Source of the DNA: Arthrobacter sp. PM3
GTDB taxonomy: Bacteria; Actinomycetota; Actinomycetes; Actinomycetales; Micrococcaceae
NCBI RefSeq assembly: GCF_003352915.1
Contig: NZ_CP022314.1
Coordinates: forward strand, 1,391,295 to 1,455,294
Length of the DNA stretch: 64,000 nucleotides
Direction of reading: 5' to 3'
This document shows, in pieces, positions 36,631 through 46,067 of the stretch. Under the pieces are notes generated by a model. It saw nothing but the letters and a program-made list of their open reading frames with translations. It had not been told where the DNA came from and did no database searches. How positions within the stretch are numbered: the first letter of the stretch is position 1; every line of letters starts with the position of its first letter. A program made the translations under genes and the position numbers.

Positions 36631-37384
36631 ACAGTTCATGTCCCTGGCTTCCTCCCGATCAGCCATGCCGCCGTCGCGCATGGCAGTCACGGACAGAACC
36701 TTCCGGATCAAGCACGACCGCCTCCCGTCCAACTTCGAAGCCTGAGGAGACGGGCTTCATCGGCAGGAGGGACGTTCGCCCAGGTGCTCAATGTTCCTCA
36801 GGCCCTGAATGCTGCACTCCATCGGCCAGCAACCAGGAGGTCAAGAGCAGGCGCATCCACCCCACAGCGGGCCGCCCAGCAGGCCGAGGGGCGTCGGGAG
36901 ACGACGACAAGCCTACAATTCACCTGCACGACTGTCTCAGTGGCCGCAGGGGCCGAAGCAGCGGGGCACACCGAGGTCGAGGCGACGTGAAAGGGGCGGC
37001 ATGAGCACCACTTGCAGGCGCGGCATGCCCCTCGGTCCGCCTTTGCGTGCCGGCGCTCGCTCGGCAGCAGCAACACGTTCCGGCCCTACTGAGAGAACCG
37101 GCCTTTGGCAGCCGTCCGCAACGACTGCCTCTATCTTGGGAAGCAGTGGCAAGATGACACTAGGGCAGTCCACATGTGCGACGGAGGGCGGGCAGACAGC
37201 CGTACGCACCTCGGCATCGGCTCAGCGGCAGCGTCTGCCTCCGTGAGAACATCACCAAAGCCTGGGCTCCACGCCGACGGCACCTGTGACTGGCGCTGGC
37301 CTGCAACGCAGACGTCCGAAGTTCCGGGCCCAGTTGGGTGCCAAGAGGGGGCCATTGCACGCAATCCGAGCCGGATTTGTTGCA

Positions 37385-37446
37385 AGAGTGCCAGTGCGCA
37401 AAAGTGCCAGTGCGCAGGAGTGCAGGGCGCAAGAGTGCAGGGCGCG
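37385..37446. repeat. 15-16 bp tandem repeat
   Basis: Four units of (A/G)GAGTGCC/GAGTGC-AG-G(T/G)GCGCA type: two of 16 bp with GTGCCAGTGCGCA, then two of 15 bp with GTGCAGGGCGC. Located about 325 bp from the last parS of the region; role unknown. Confidence 0.7.
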
Positions 37447-37761
37447 AGCATGCCGGTGCCTGGTCGGCCTGCTGCCGACTTCCTAACTCCGCCGTCATTC
37501 CACCTATCACACGCCGCACGGCACGCATACCTGCCAAGGGCCCCTTAGGGACGCCGGCCGTGCGGACGCACCCCGGCCTTGTGAAGCCGTCCGGAGATCG
37601 GCAGTTGAATGTGTTCGATTGTCGGGCTTCCGGACGCGCATTGCTCCCCAGGAGACAACGCGCGGCACAGCGTGGGCACACATGCGCCGCGGACGTGCCC
37701 ATGCGGGCGCCTGCGCTTGGGGACGCTTGAAGAACTGAACGGGGGCACCCGGCACACAAAA

Positions 37762-37793
37762 GGAGGGTCTGTTTCACGTGAAACAGACCCTCC
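37762..37793 (-). terminator. parB terminator containing parS site 10
   Basis: A perfect 32-bp palindrome with an exact parS core at 37771-37784. On the minus strand, 58 bases after the parB stop, it can fold into a hairpin of up to 14 bp followed by TTTTGTGTG, so it looks like an intrinsic terminator. As DNA it is a parS. One element therefore seems to do both jobs, placing a ParB site at the end of the parB gene. Confidence 0.8.
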
Positions 37794-37851
37794 GGGACGC
37801 GTGGCCATCAGCGCCCTGGCTGGAGCAAGGGCGCTGGCGGGATACAGGATC

Positions 37852-39126
37852 CTAGCTGGATGAACCCGGCGTCAGGACGTCCATGATCCGGTTCAGGTCC
37901 TCAACACTGGCAAACTCAATGCTGACACGACCCTTGCGTGCGCCCAGGGAGATCTTGACGTTGGTATCAAGTCGGTCGGCCAGCGACGATGCAAGATAGT
38001 CGAGGCGCTCGTGACGTGCACCCGGCCGCGGGATGTTGTTCTTGGCCGGCGACGCGGGGCTCTGGTACAGCGTCACGGCTTCTTCCGTGGCGCGCACGGA
38101 CATGCCTTCGGCAACGATCTTCTGGGCCAGGCGTTCCATGGCCGCTGCATCGGGGAGGGCCAGGAGGGCGCGGGCATGGCCAGCCGAGATCACGTTTGCG
38201 GCCACGCGCCGCTGCACCAGCGGAGGAAGCTTCAACAGCCGCAGGGTATTCGACACCTGCGGCCGCGAACGCCCGATCCGGTCCGCCAGCTGCTCGTGGG
38301 TGGTACCAAAGTCCTCGAGGAGCTGCTGGTAGGCCGCAGCCTCTTCGAGCGGATTCAGCTGGCTCCGGTGGAGGTTCTCCAGGAGGGCGTCGCGCAGGAG
38401 GTCATCGTCAGTGGTGTCGCGGACAATCGCGGGGATCGTTTCCAGGCCTGCGGCCTGCACTGCACGCCAGCGGCGCTCACCCATGACCAGCTCGTAGGGT
38501 TCGCCACCTTCTTCGGTTGAAGTGCGGACCACGATTGGCTGGAGGACGCCGATTTCGCGCACGGAGTGCACGAGCTCCGCCATGTCGTCCTCATCGAAGA
38601 CGGACCGGGGCTGCTTGCGGTTGGGATGGATGTCGGTGACCGGAATTTCGGCAAACCTGACACCGGGCACAGCGACCAGTTCGACTTCTGCTGCGGCGTC
38701 GACGTGGGTAGTGGCATCAAATGCCAGCTGCTCGCCGGCGGGGGCGGCAGCGCCGGCCTGCGAGGACTTTGGAGCTGCGGGCTTCCGCGCCGGCGCCTTC
38801 CTGGGCTCGGTCGCAGCAGGAGCTACGTCGCCGGGCGCGTCGCCCGACGTCGAAGCTGCCGGCTGCGGTGACTTAGTCTGCGACTTGGCAGGAGACTTTG
38901 CAGGTGACTTGGAGGGCGCTGCTTTGTCCTGGCCCGGCTCGGGAATCGAACCTGGAATATCCAAGAGCGCGCCCGGTCCCGTGTCCGAAGCCTTCTTCCG
39001 GGCTTCGGGGAAGAATAGGTCCACAGGCCGGGACGGGGCAGCACCGTTACCGGAGGTATTAGCCGCGGCGGAACTTGGAATGAGTGCGCCAAGTCCACGG
39101 CCGAGGCCGCGTCGCTTATCGCTCAT
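37852..39126 (-). CDS. parB: Chromosome-partitioning protein ParB (CTPase, parS clamp)
   Basis: A 424-residue protein that binds parS, hydrolyses CTP and slides along DNA to form the partition complex. The first residues ([13 protein letters not shown]) match the ParA-interacting N-terminal motif. A disordered Ala/Pro/Lys-rich linker (about 20-140, including [15 protein letters not shown] repeats) is longer than in most homologues. The CTP-binding domain holds GERRWRA (about 220), and the helix-turn-helix [26 protein letters not shown] follows. A C-terminal dimerisation domain ends the protein. ATG at 39126; the gene is 68 bases after parA and lies next to the parS cluster. Confidence 0.96.
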   Translation of the reverse strand: MSDKRRGLGRGLGALIPSSAAANTSGNGAAPSRPVDLFFPEARKKASDTGPGALLDIPGSIPEPGQDKAAPSKSPAKSPAKSQTKSPQPAASTSGDAPGDVAPAATEPRKAPARKPAAPKSSQAGAAAPAGEQLAFDATTHVDAAAEVELVAVPGVRFAEIPVTDIHPNRKQPRSVFDEDDMAELVHSVREIGVLQPIVVRTSTEEGGEPYELVMGERRWRAVQAAGLETIPAIVRDTTDDDLLRDALLENLHRSQLNPLEEAAAYQQLLEDFGTTHEQLADRIGRSRPQVSNTLRLLKLPPLVQRRVAANVISAGHARALLALPDAAAMERLAQKIVAEGMSVRATEEAVTLYQSPASPAKNNIPRPGARHERLDYLASSLADRLDTNVKISLGARKGRVSIEFASVEDLNRIMDVLTPGSSS

Positions 39127-39194
39127 GGATAAATCCCTCCAGTGGAAGAGCCGGCGTGCACCTGGCTCTGGCTAGTGCAAATTTTGAAAAGATT

Positions 39195-40262
39195 CTAACG
39201 TTCAGCGATTTCCGCTGCGGCTTCCAGATAGGACAAGGCGCCGCTGGAAGAAGGATCGTACGTCATGACCGTCTGCTGGTAGCTCGGTGCTTCGGAAATG
39301 CGAACTGAACGCGGCACTACGGCTCCCAGCACCTGCTGCGGGAAGTGCTCGCGGACTTCGGCTGCCACCTGGGCCGCGAGGTTGGTGCGGCCGTCGTACA
39401 TGGTCAGCAGAATGGTGGACACAACCAGATCGGCATTCAAGTGCTTCTGGATCATCTCGATGTTCTTCAGCAACTGGCTCAATCCCTCGAGCGCGTAGTA
39501 CTCGCACTGGATCGGGATGAGCACTTCACCGGCGGCGCAGAAGGCGTTGACCGTCAGGAGACCCAGGCTCGGCGGGCAGTCAATGAAGATATAGTCCAGC
39601 CGCTCCTCGCCGTTCTTGGCGCGCTCCTTGGAATACACGTCGATGGCCCGGCGCAGCCGCTGCTCGCGTGCCACGAGGCTGACGAGTTCGATTTCTGCGC
39701 CGGCCAGGTGAATGGTGGCGGGGGCGCAGATCAGCTTGTCAATGTCGGGGCACGGGGCCACAACATCCTTCAACGGGACGTCGTTGATCAGGACATCGTA
39801 GATGCTGTCGACGTCGGCGTGGTGCTCAATGCCCAGGGCAGTCGAGGCGTTCCCCTGCGGATCGATGTCGATCACGAGCACGTTCAGGCCGGCCGCGGCC
39901 AGCGCGGCGGCGATGTTGACGGTCGTCGTGGTCTTGCCGACGCCGCCCTTCTGGTTCGACACCGTGAAGATCCGGGTCTTTTCCGGCTTGGGCAACTGCC
40001 GGCCCAGGAGCCGTTCACGGCGCTTGTTCTCGTGCGCGAGGTCCCGGGCGATGGGGCTGGAGTCGTCGATGGAGTCCAGCACTGTCCCAAGGTGCGGCAA
40101 GGACGTTTCACGTGAAACACCGGCCATCCCGGTGGCTCTTGCAACCGGTCCCGTGTGAGTACCGGAGTAATCATGAGCGACTGCGGGAGCCGTAAACGCC
40201 CGGGCGGACCCCAGGGACACAAACGGCGGGATCCGCTGTGTGGAGGCTTCGCTACTGCTCAC
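39195..40262 (-). CDS. parA: Chromosome-partitioning ATPase ParA/Soj
   Basis: A 355-residue Walker-type ATPase that moves ParB-parS complexes. The deviant Walker A is NQKGGVGKTTTTVNIAAALA (about 109-128), A' motif VLVIDIDPQGNAS, and Walker B YIFIDCPPSLG. The N-terminal 105 residues are a long extension without conserved motifs, whose coding DNA carries parS site 11 (40105-40118, read as VSRET). GTG at 40262 is the longest start; ATG at 40127 would still include the parS. Gene order rsmG-parA-parB is conserved in Actinobacteria. Confidence 0.95.
   Translation of the reverse strand: MSSSEASTQRIPPFVSLGSARAFTAPAVAHDYSGTHTGPVARATGMAGVSRETSLPHLGTVLDSIDDSSPIARDLAHENKRRERLLGRQLPKPEKTRIFTVSNQKGGVGKTTTTVNIAAALAAAGLNVLVIDIDPQGNASTALGIEHHADVDSIYDVLINDVPLKDVVAPCPDIDKLICAPATIHLAGAEIELVSLVAREQRLRRAIDVYSKERAKNGEERLDYIFIDCPPSLGLLTVNAFCAAGEVLIPIQCEYYALEGLSQLLKNIEMIQKHLNADLVVSTILLTMYDGRTNLAAQVAAEVREHFPQQVLGAVVPRSVRISEAPSYQQTVMTYDPSSSGALSYLEAAAEIAER
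40105..40118. promoter_or_regulatory. parS site 11 inside parA
   Basis: Exact GTTTCACGTGAAAC within the 5' coding part of parA. Closest site to dnaA, about 4 kb away. Confidence 0.92.
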
Positions 40263-40349
40263 TATGACACGCTCACTCTCATTCGGCTCTTGCTGCCGGT
40301 TACTAGCCTAACCTCTTCCCCTCAAACTCCCCGGGCACCGGGGCCGGTG

Positions 40350-41000
40350 CTAGGCAATCTTTTGAGGCTTGTTCACTACGATTCGCACGACGGTGGTGGG
40401 TTCTTCGAGCAGGTCCTCGCCCACCACAACCACGGACGTCTCAACGCCGCCCAGCTTGCGGATCACTTTGGCTGCCTTCTCGATTTCCTCGCCGGCGCTG
40501 CGTCCCTTGATGGCAACGACCTCGCCCTTGCCGTTCAGCAGCGGGATGGTCAGTCCGGCCAGGTTGGACAGTGCTGATACCGCACGGGCCGTGACGACGT
40601 CTGCGTTCACGAGTCCCACGGCGAGCTCCGCCCGCGTGCGCATGATGGTGACGTTGTCGAGCCCGAGATCATCGACGACCTCCTGGAGCCAGATGACCCG
40701 GCGTTCCAGCGGTTCGATCAGGGTCAGTTCGAGATCCGGACGGGCAATGGCCAGGCACAGACCGGGCAGGCCTGCGCCGCTGCCGACGTCGGCAACATGG
40801 CTTCCGTGGGCAATCTGGCTCTCGATGACGGCACAGTTGAGCACGTGCCGGCTCCACAGGCGCGGCACCTCTCGCGGCCCGATCAGGCCCCGTTCGGTTC
40901 CGGAGGTCGCCAGGTGTTCGACGTAGCGCTTGGCCAGGTCCAGCCGGTCGCCGAAAATGGACTCGGCTGCCTTGAGTTCGGGTTCGGTGATTTCAACCAT
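40350..41000 (-). CDS. rsmG: 16S rRNA (guanine527-N7)-methyltransferase RsmG/GidB
   Basis: A 216-residue S-adenosylmethionine methyltransferase modifying G527 of 16S rRNA; loss gives low-level streptomycin resistance in other bacteria. The SAM site is HVADVGSGAGLPGLCLAIARPD, preceded by the conserved RLWSRHVLNCAVI and followed by LIEPLERRVIWLQEV. ATG at 41000 (MVEITEPEL) is chosen over an in-frame TTG at 41012. It lies 16 bases after jag and in the yidC-jag-rsmG-parA-parB block. Confidence 0.95.
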   Translation of the reverse strand: MVEITEPELKAAESIFGDRLDLAKRYVEHLATSGTERGLIGPREVPRLWSRHVLNCAVIESQIAHGSHVADVGSGAGLPGLCLAIARPDLELTLIEPLERRVIWLQEVVDDLGLDNVTIMRTRAELAVGLVNADVVTARAVSALSNLAGLTIPLLNGKGEVVAIKGRSAGEEIEKAAKVIRKLGGVETSVVVVGEDLLEEPTTVVRIVVNKPQKIA

Positions 41001-41016
41001 CAAGCTAGTCAATGGT

Positions 41017-41604
41017 TCAGTCTGCGGAGACGACGATGTGCCGGTCGGCGCCTTCGCCTTCGGATTCGCTCACCAGACCCAGATCGGCCACGGCGTCGTG
41101 CACGATCTTGCGCTCGTAGGCGCTCATCGGGGCCAGGGCCACGGCTTCGCCGGACTTCTTGACCTCGGCGACGGCATCCTCAGCGATCTTCTGCAAATCG
41201 CCGGCACGATCAGCACGGTAGCCGTTGATATCCAGGACCAAGCGGGAGCGGTTTTCGGTGGCGGAGAGTACGGCCAGCCGGGTCAGTTCCTGGAGTGCCT
41301 CGAGCACTTCGCCGTCCCGGCCTACCAGGCTCTCCAGCCCGGCCGATTCCTCTTCGGCAACGATCGAGATGTAGGTGCGCCCGTTGCGGACCTCGATGTC
41401 GATGTCACCGTCAATGTCCGCGATGTCCAGCAGTTCCTCGAGGTAGTCGGCGGCGACGTCGCCCTCCTCTTCGAGACGGCTTGCGGAGACACTCTTGACG
41501 GGGCTGTTCCCCTCGGGAGACGCGTCGCGGGACGCCTCCTGGGCGTCGTCGCGGTCCTCGTCAAACTCGGCGGAAATAGCGTGTTCGGTGCTCTCGGCGG
41601 ACAT
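41017..41604 (-). CDS. jag: Jag/KhpB R3H- and KH-domain RNA-binding protein
   Basis: A 195-residue RNA-binding protein. An acidic N-terminal part (about 1-60) precedes the KH domain (YISIVAEEESAGLESLVGRDGEVLEALQELTRLA), with a GRDG replacing the canonical GxxG, and the R3H domain (VALAPMSAYERKIVHDAVADL). In Firmicutes it helps control cell elongation. Its ATG shares one base with the TAA of yidC (TAATG junction at 41602-41606), so the two are translationally coupled. Confidence 0.93.
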   Translation of the reverse strand: MSAESTEHAISAEFDEDRDDAQEASRDASPEGNSPVKSVSASRLEEEGDVAADYLEELLDIADIDGDIDIEVRNGRTYISIVAEEESAGLESLVGRDGEVLEALQELTRLAVLSATENRSRLVLDINGYRADRAGDLQKIAEDAVAEVKKSGEAVALAPMSAYERKIVHDAVADLGLVSESEGEGADRHIVVSAD

Positions 41605-42581
41605 TACTTCCTCTTCCTGTTTTTACGTTGCGGCTGGACGCGCTGGGTCTTGGCATCCACGGGGGCAACCACGGCTTCGGCTGCCTGTGCTTCTGCCTTC
41701 TTGCCGCCCATGAGGGGCAGAGCCGGCAGGCCCTTGGCGGCCCGGCGTTCGGCGAGAGCCTTGGCGGCCGGGGATCCGGGGGTGGGCATCCGGCGGATCA
41801 CGAAGAACTGCTGCCCCATGGTCCAGAGGTTGGTGGTGGTCCAGTAGATCAGGACGCCAATGGGGAAGTTGATGCCGCCCACACCGAAGACGACCGGCAG
41901 GATGTAGAGCATCATTTTTTGCTGGCGCATGAACGGGCTGGCCAAGGCCTCTTCGGACATGTTCTTGGCCATGATCTGCTTCTGCGTGATGAACTGCGAG
42001 GCCGTCATGGCCAGGATCATCACGATGGACAGGATCCATACCGACACCACATTGCCACCCGGGGGCGTGCCGTGAAGCAGCGTGGCGGAGAGCGGGGCAC
42101 CGAAAATCGTGGACTGGTCGAACTGGACGACCTGTTCGTGGCTCATGGCGCCGATGCCCTGGCCGCTGCTGGCCGCCGAGGTGATGCCGGAGAGCACCTG
42201 GAACAGGGCAAAGAAGAACGGCATCTGGATCAGCATGGGCAGGCAGGCCGAGAACGGATTGGTGCCGTGCTTCTTGTACAGGGCCATCTGCTCCTGCGCC
42301 ATGGCCTGGCGGGACAGCTGATCGGTCTTGCCCTTGTACTTGTCCTGCATTTTCTTCAGGTCCGGCTGCAGGAGCTGCATCCCACGCTGGGCCTTGATCT
42401 GCTTGACGAAGACGGGAATCAGGGCCGCGCGGATCACCAGCACCAGCCCGATGATGGCAAAGGTCCACGTCCAGCCACTGGCCGCCGGCATGCCGATGGC
42501 GCTCAGGCCATCGTGGAAGCCCACCATGATGGCTGAGACCAGCCATTTGAACGGGGCCAGTATTGTTCCAAAGATGTCCAT
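41604..42581 (-). CDS. yidC: Membrane protein insertase YidC
   Basis: A 325-residue insertase of the Oxa1/YidC type without the large periplasmic domain of Gram-negative YidC. Core helices include WTWTFAIIGLVLVIRAALIPVFVKQIKAQRGMQ, with the hydrophilic-groove Arg, and QMPFFFALFQVLSGI. The long cytoplasmic hairpin (LKKMQDKYKGKTDQLSRQAMAQEQMALYKKHG) and basic C-terminus (RVQPQRKNRKRK) contact the ribosome. It sits between yidD and jag as usual. Confidence 0.96.
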   Translation of the reverse strand: MDIFGTILAPFKWLVSAIMVGFHDGLSAIGMPAASGWTWTFAIIGLVLVIRAALIPVFVKQIKAQRGMQLLQPDLKKMQDKYKGKTDQLSRQAMAQEQMALYKKHGTNPFSACLPMLIQMPFFFALFQVLSGITSAASSGQGIGAMSHEQVVQFDQSTIFGAPLSATLLHGTPPGGNVVSVWILSIVMILAMTASQFITQKQIMAKNMSEEALASPFMRQQKMMLYILPVVFGVGGINFPIGVLIYWTTTNLWTMGQQFFVIRRMPTPGSPAAKALAERRAAKGLPALPLMGGKKAEAQAAEAVVAPVDAKTQRVQPQRKNRKRK

Positions 42582-42597
42582 ACGATTTCCCTATTCG

Positions 42598-43008
42598 TCA
42601 GGCCGCGCCGCGGCCTTCTCCATCAGGCTGAGCAGCCAAGTACTTGTCCGGATTGTTCAGCACAACAATTGTGGGGGTGCGGCCGGCCGGCCATTCCCGG
42701 TGCCCGGCGGGGACATGGTCCACTCCGCCGGCATTCCATGGGTGGCAGTGCAACAGGCGCCTGACAGCCAGCCAGCTTCCCTTCACGGCACCATGTACTG
42801 TTATCGCCTCCAGGGCGTAAGCCGAACAGCTGGGGAAAAAGCGGCACACCTGGCCGTAAAGCGGCGAGACCACCTTGCGGTAGGCCATCAGCAGCACAAT
42901 GAGGATATTGCGGGGCAGGTTCCAGACCACGCTGCCCAGCCGGCGCAGGGCCGGCCCGAGAGCCTCAATGCTCAGGCGGGGGACGACGGCGGCAGTTGAG
43001 TTACGCAC
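42598..43008 (-). CDS. yidD: Membrane protein insertion efficiency factor YidD
   Basis: A 136-residue member of the YidD family, which assists YidC-dependent insertion. The family core is LIVLLMAYRKVVSPLYGQVCRFFPSCSAYALEAITVHGAVKGSWLAVRRLLHCHPWNAGG, with the conserved Cys residues. About 30 extra residues precede it and a 35-residue hydrophilic tail follows the core. GTG at 43008 overlaps the end of rnpA by 8 bases. Confidence 0.95.
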   Translation of the reverse strand: MRNSTAAVVPRLSIEALGPALRRLGSVVWNLPRNILIVLLMAYRKVVSPLYGQVCRFFPSCSAYALEAITVHGAVKGSWLAVRRLLHCHPWNAGGVDHVPAGHREWPAGRTPTIVVLNNPDKYLAAQPDGEGRGAA

Positions 43009-43411
43009 GCGGGGTCCCTTCCTGTGTTGTCTCGTTAGAACCTGGTGAAGCAGCCGGGGGAAGTCGATTGCCCAGCCGCTTCATGGTTGCCTCCAAAGCG
43101 GCATCGTAGTCGGCAAGCAACTGCTCCCAGCTGGCCCCTGCGGCAGCGGGCAAGGCCCGGACCACGATAGCGAACCCGAGGCCGTATTTCTGCAACGACA
43201 ATGCACCGGCTTCTCTCAGTCTCCTCTTAACGAGGTTCCTGACAACAGCGTTCCCTACACTTTTGGAAACGATGAATCCGATCCGGCTTGGTTCATCGGC
43301 AGCGAGAGCTGCCGTATATAACACTACGTTCCGGCGTCCATTGCGGACACCGGAACGTACAGTTGTTGAAAAATCGGTTGATGTCCGCAGACGGTTCCTG
43401 GTGGCTAGCAC
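43001..43411 (-). CDS. rnpA: Ribonuclease P protein component
   Basis: A 136-residue basic protein that assists the RNase P RNA in 5'-maturation of tRNAs. The signature NAVVRNLVKRRLRE (RNR motif region) and the N-terminal RLRTSTDFSTTVRSG are present. It starts at GTG 43411 (VLATRN). The gene is 41 bases downstream of rpmH, with the usual rpmH-rnpA co-transcription, and overlaps yidD. Confidence 0.95.
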   Translation of the reverse strand: MLATRNRLRTSTDFSTTVRSGVRNGRRNVVLYTAALAADEPSRIGFIVSKSVGNAVVRNLVKRRLREAGALSLQKYGLGFAIVVRALPAAAGASWEQLLADYDAALEATMKRLGNRLPPAASPGSNETTQEGTPRA

Positions 43412-43452
43412 CGCTAAACTCGCACAGGGATTTGAACCGACGAGTCAGTTAT

Positions 43453-43590
43453 TTAGGCCGACAGTTCGGTGCGGCCCTTGCCACGACGGGCTGCCAGGAT
43501 GGCGCGGCCGGCACGGGTACGCATACGAAGGCGGAAGCCGTGCTTCTTGGCTCGACGGCGGTTATTCGGCTGAAAAGTCCGCTTGCTCAC
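43453..43590 (-). CDS. rpmH: 50S ribosomal protein L34
   Basis: A 45-residue, very basic ribosomal protein. It begins [19 protein letters not shown] after the initiator and ends GKGRTELSA, the standard L34 pattern. Translation starts at GTG 43590. First gene of the minus-strand block, divergent from dnaA. Confidence 0.98.
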   Translation of the reverse strand: MSKRTFQPNNRRRAKKHGFRLRMRTRAGRAILAARRGKGRTELSA

Positions 43591-44038
43591 GTTAGTTACT
43601 CCAGTGGATCAAAGGTGCGCCCACCCGATCAAGGGGAAGAACTGGCCGACGCTAAGTTTTGTGTGTGCCGCTGCTCCGACCCGCACGACGCGGGGCATCG
43701 GGGGGTTCAAATGAAAGCGAAAAGCGGACACAAAGGACTTCACAACGTTAGGCCAAATCCGCCATGTGAGTCAAACCGGCGGGCTTTCCCCAGCTGTGGC
43801 TAACCTGCCCGCCGGCCTGTGGATGAGCCCGGTCACAGGGCCCGTTTGAGAACCACAACGGTGTAATTATCCACAGGACTCAACCCAGCTATCTTCTGGC
43901 GTTTTCATCCCCTACAGTGTCTCAGTAACCCCTTATCCACGGACTGTGCATAACCCTGTGGATTGAGCCGGTCCGATGCGCTGCTCCGGACCGCCAGGAT
44001 GCACGTAATGCAGGCCAGCAAGTTTGAGGAACCGATTG
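43591..44038. other. rpmH-dnaA intergenic region with DnaA boxes
   Basis: About 450 bp without a gene, holding the divergent promoters. DnaA boxes: TGTGGATGA (43818), perfect TTATCCACA (43867), TTATCCACG (43933), TGTGCATAA (43945) and TGTGGATTG (43957). These probably autoregulate dnaA and may contribute to the origin. Confidence 0.75.
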
Positions 44039-45460
44039 ATGACAGTAGACGAAGCCAACCAAGCCAACACTGTCGGAAGTTCCTGGCGGCGGGTAGTGAG
44101 CCTTCTGGAGAACGACCACCGTGTTTCTCCCCGGCAGCGCGGCTTCGTCATCCTTGCTCAGGCGCAGGGCCTGATCGGTTCGACCCTTCTGGTGGCAGTC
44201 CCCAACGAGCTCACCCGCGAAGTCCTGCAGACCCAGGTCAAGGAAGCCCTTGACGACGCCCTGCGGAGTGTTTTCTCCGACGAGATCCGCTGCGCGATCG
44301 ACGTCGACACCGATCTGGTGCCGCTGCACACCGAGCCCGAGCCCGCCGTCGAACTTTCGCTTGCCGCCGATCCTGCCGTGGAATCCAAGCCCCAGCCGAT
44401 GCTGCCGAGCACCTCGCACGAATTTGGCCGCCTCAACCCGAAGTACGTCTTCGACACCTTCGTGATCGGTTCCTCCAACCGGTTCGCCCATGCGGCAGCC
44501 GTAGCTGTGGCAGAGGCGCCGGCGAAGGCGTACAACCCGCTGTTCATCTACGGTGACTCCGGCCTGGGCAAGACCCACCTGCTCCACGCGATCGGCCACT
44601 ACGCACGCCGGCTCTACAGCGGAATCCGGGTCCGGTACGTCAATTCCGAAGAATTCACCAACGACTTCATCAACTCCATCCGCGACGATGAAGGCACCAG
44701 CTTCAAGACCACGTACCGCAACGTGGACGTGCTGCTGATTGACGACATCCAGTTCCTGGCGGGCAAGGACCGCACGCTGGAGGAGTTCTTCCACACGTTC
44801 AATGCCCTGCACAACAACAACAAGCAGGTGGTCATCACCTCGGACCAGCCGCCGAAGCTGCTCGCGGGTTTCGAGGACCGGATGAAGTCGCGCTTCGAGT
44901 GGGGGCTGCTGACGGACATCCAGCCGCCCGAACTGGAAACCCGTATCGCCATCCTCCGGAAGAAGGCCCTCAGCGAAGGGCTTTCCGCCCCGGACGATGC
45001 CCTCGAATACATCGCCTCAAAAATTTCCAGCAACATCCGCGAACTTGAGGGTGCCCTCATCCGCGTCACGGCCTTCGCCAGCCTGAACCGGCAGCCGGTG
45101 GATGTGGCCCTGGCGGAGATGGTGCTCAAGGACCTCATCACCGACGACGGCGCCCAGGAAATCACGTCGGCCCAGATCCTCACGCAGACGGCCGATTACT
45201 TCAAGCTCAGCATGGAAGAGCTCTGCAGCAAGTCGCGCACCCGCACGCTCGTGACCGCACGGCAGATCGCGATGTACCTGTGCCGGGAGCTCACGGACAT
45301 GTCGCTGCCGAAGATCGGCCAGGAACTGGGCGGCCGCGATCACACCACGGTGATCCACGCTGACCGCAAGATCCGCGAACTCATGGCCGAGCGCCGGGTC
45401 ATCTACAACCAGGTGACCGAGCTGACCAACCGGATCAAGCAGCAGCAGCGCAATTCCTGA
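44039..45460 (+). CDS. dnaA: Chromosomal replication initiator DnaA
   Basis: A 473-residue AAA+ initiator. Domain I (about 8-85) is [23 protein letters not shown] onward; a short linker follows; domain III begins at [23 protein letters not shown] with Walker [10 protein letters not shown], Walker [13 protein letters not shown] and the arginine-finger region [10 protein letters not shown]; domain IV ends with the DNA-binding signature [23 protein letters not shown] at 44039 follows TTGAGGAAC at good spacing; an in-frame TTG 15 bases upstream is less likely. DnaA boxes lie on both sides. Confidence 0.98.
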   Translation: MTVDEANQANTVGSSWRRVVSLLENDHRVSPRQRGFVILAQAQGLIGSTLLVAVPNELTREVLQTQVKEALDDALRSVFSDEIRCAIDVDTDLVPLHTEPEPAVELSLAADPAVESKPQPMLPSTSHEFGRLNPKYVFDTFVIGSSNRFAHAAAVAVAEAPAKAYNPLFIYGDSGLGKTHLLHAIGHYARRLYSGIRVRYVNSEEFTNDFINSIRDDEGTSFKTTYRNVDVLLIDDIQFLAGKDRTLEEFFHTFNALHNNNKQVVITSDQPPKLLAGFEDRMKSRFEWGLLTDIQPPELETRIAILRKKALSEGLSAPDDALEYIASKISSNIRELEGALIRVTAFASLNRQPVDVALAEMVLKDLITDDGAQEITSAQILTQTADYFKLSMEELCSKSRTRTLVTARQIAMYLCRELTDMSLPKIGQELGGRDHTTVIHADRKIRELMAERRVIYNQVTELTNRIKQQQRNS

Positions 45461-46067
45461 GCTGATTCCTGGGCTGATTCCTGTCCCGACCGTCGCGCAC
45501 TCTTACCTTATTAACAGGGGCCTGTGGACAAGCCTGTGGATACTTAAGGGGACAACCGCGGTTAATGGGCTTAAAACCCTTAAGCCGCCTGTGGATCGGC
45601 GAAAACGCCGAAAATGTTGTCCCCATCCACACCCTGTTTAAAACCTGCGCCGCCCACAGTCCATGAACAGGGCTTAACCGCGGAATCGCACCGCAGGAGC
45701 GAGTTATCCACAGTTTCCACAGCAGTTATTAACACTACTAATCCCAAAAAATGAAAATCCCTCAAACAACAATCTCCCTCCCGCGTCCAGCCAGCCCCTG
45801 GCCCGTTCCGGGCCGGCGCCGGAGAACGGGCGGGCAAACCACACTCGTGTAAGCCGGGGATGGGAGAAATACTCACCTTGGGGCTAAGCTGTCTGCAGTG
45901 CGTCCGTCCCGGACATCTTTTGTGGTTCCCACCGGGCCACGGGCCCGGGGTGGGCGGGCGATTTCCCTGTTGACGGAGTCCGGCAGCTATGCCGGGGTCC
46001 GCGCCAGCTTGGGAAATTTTCAGCGATTTTCAGCACAGACAGCAGCAATGAAAGGCGGCACCCTTCC
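45461..46067. other. Probable oriC (dnaA-dnaN intergenic region)
   Basis: A 607-bp gap. DnaA-box-like 9-mers: TGTGGACAA (45523), TGTGGATAC (45535), TGTGGATCG (45590), TTGTCCCCA (45617), CCATCCACA (45623), perfect TTATCCACA (45704), GTTTCCACA (45713). GTTATTAAC at 45725 is followed by an AT-rich tract (45733-45772), the likely unwinding element. GGCTTAA/TTAAGCC (45568-45574/45580-45586) is an inverted repeat. The dnaN promoter must lie in the right half. Position and box density match actinobacterial origins. Confidence 0.85.

Larger units (their letters stand above)
32067..37761. other. Gene-free parS-rich centromere-like region
   Basis: About 5.7 kb between trxA and parB with no ORF I can support: frames on both strands overlap, lack ribosome sites and known motifs, and several are translated straight through parS (yielding FHVK or VSRET). 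It holds eight exact and one near-exact parS sites, DnaA-box clusters at 34691-34745 and 35067-35128, and a short tandem repeat at 37385-37446. It most likely serves as the ParB-loading centromere. An unrecognised RNA gene or decayed genes cannot be excluded. Confidence 0.7.
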
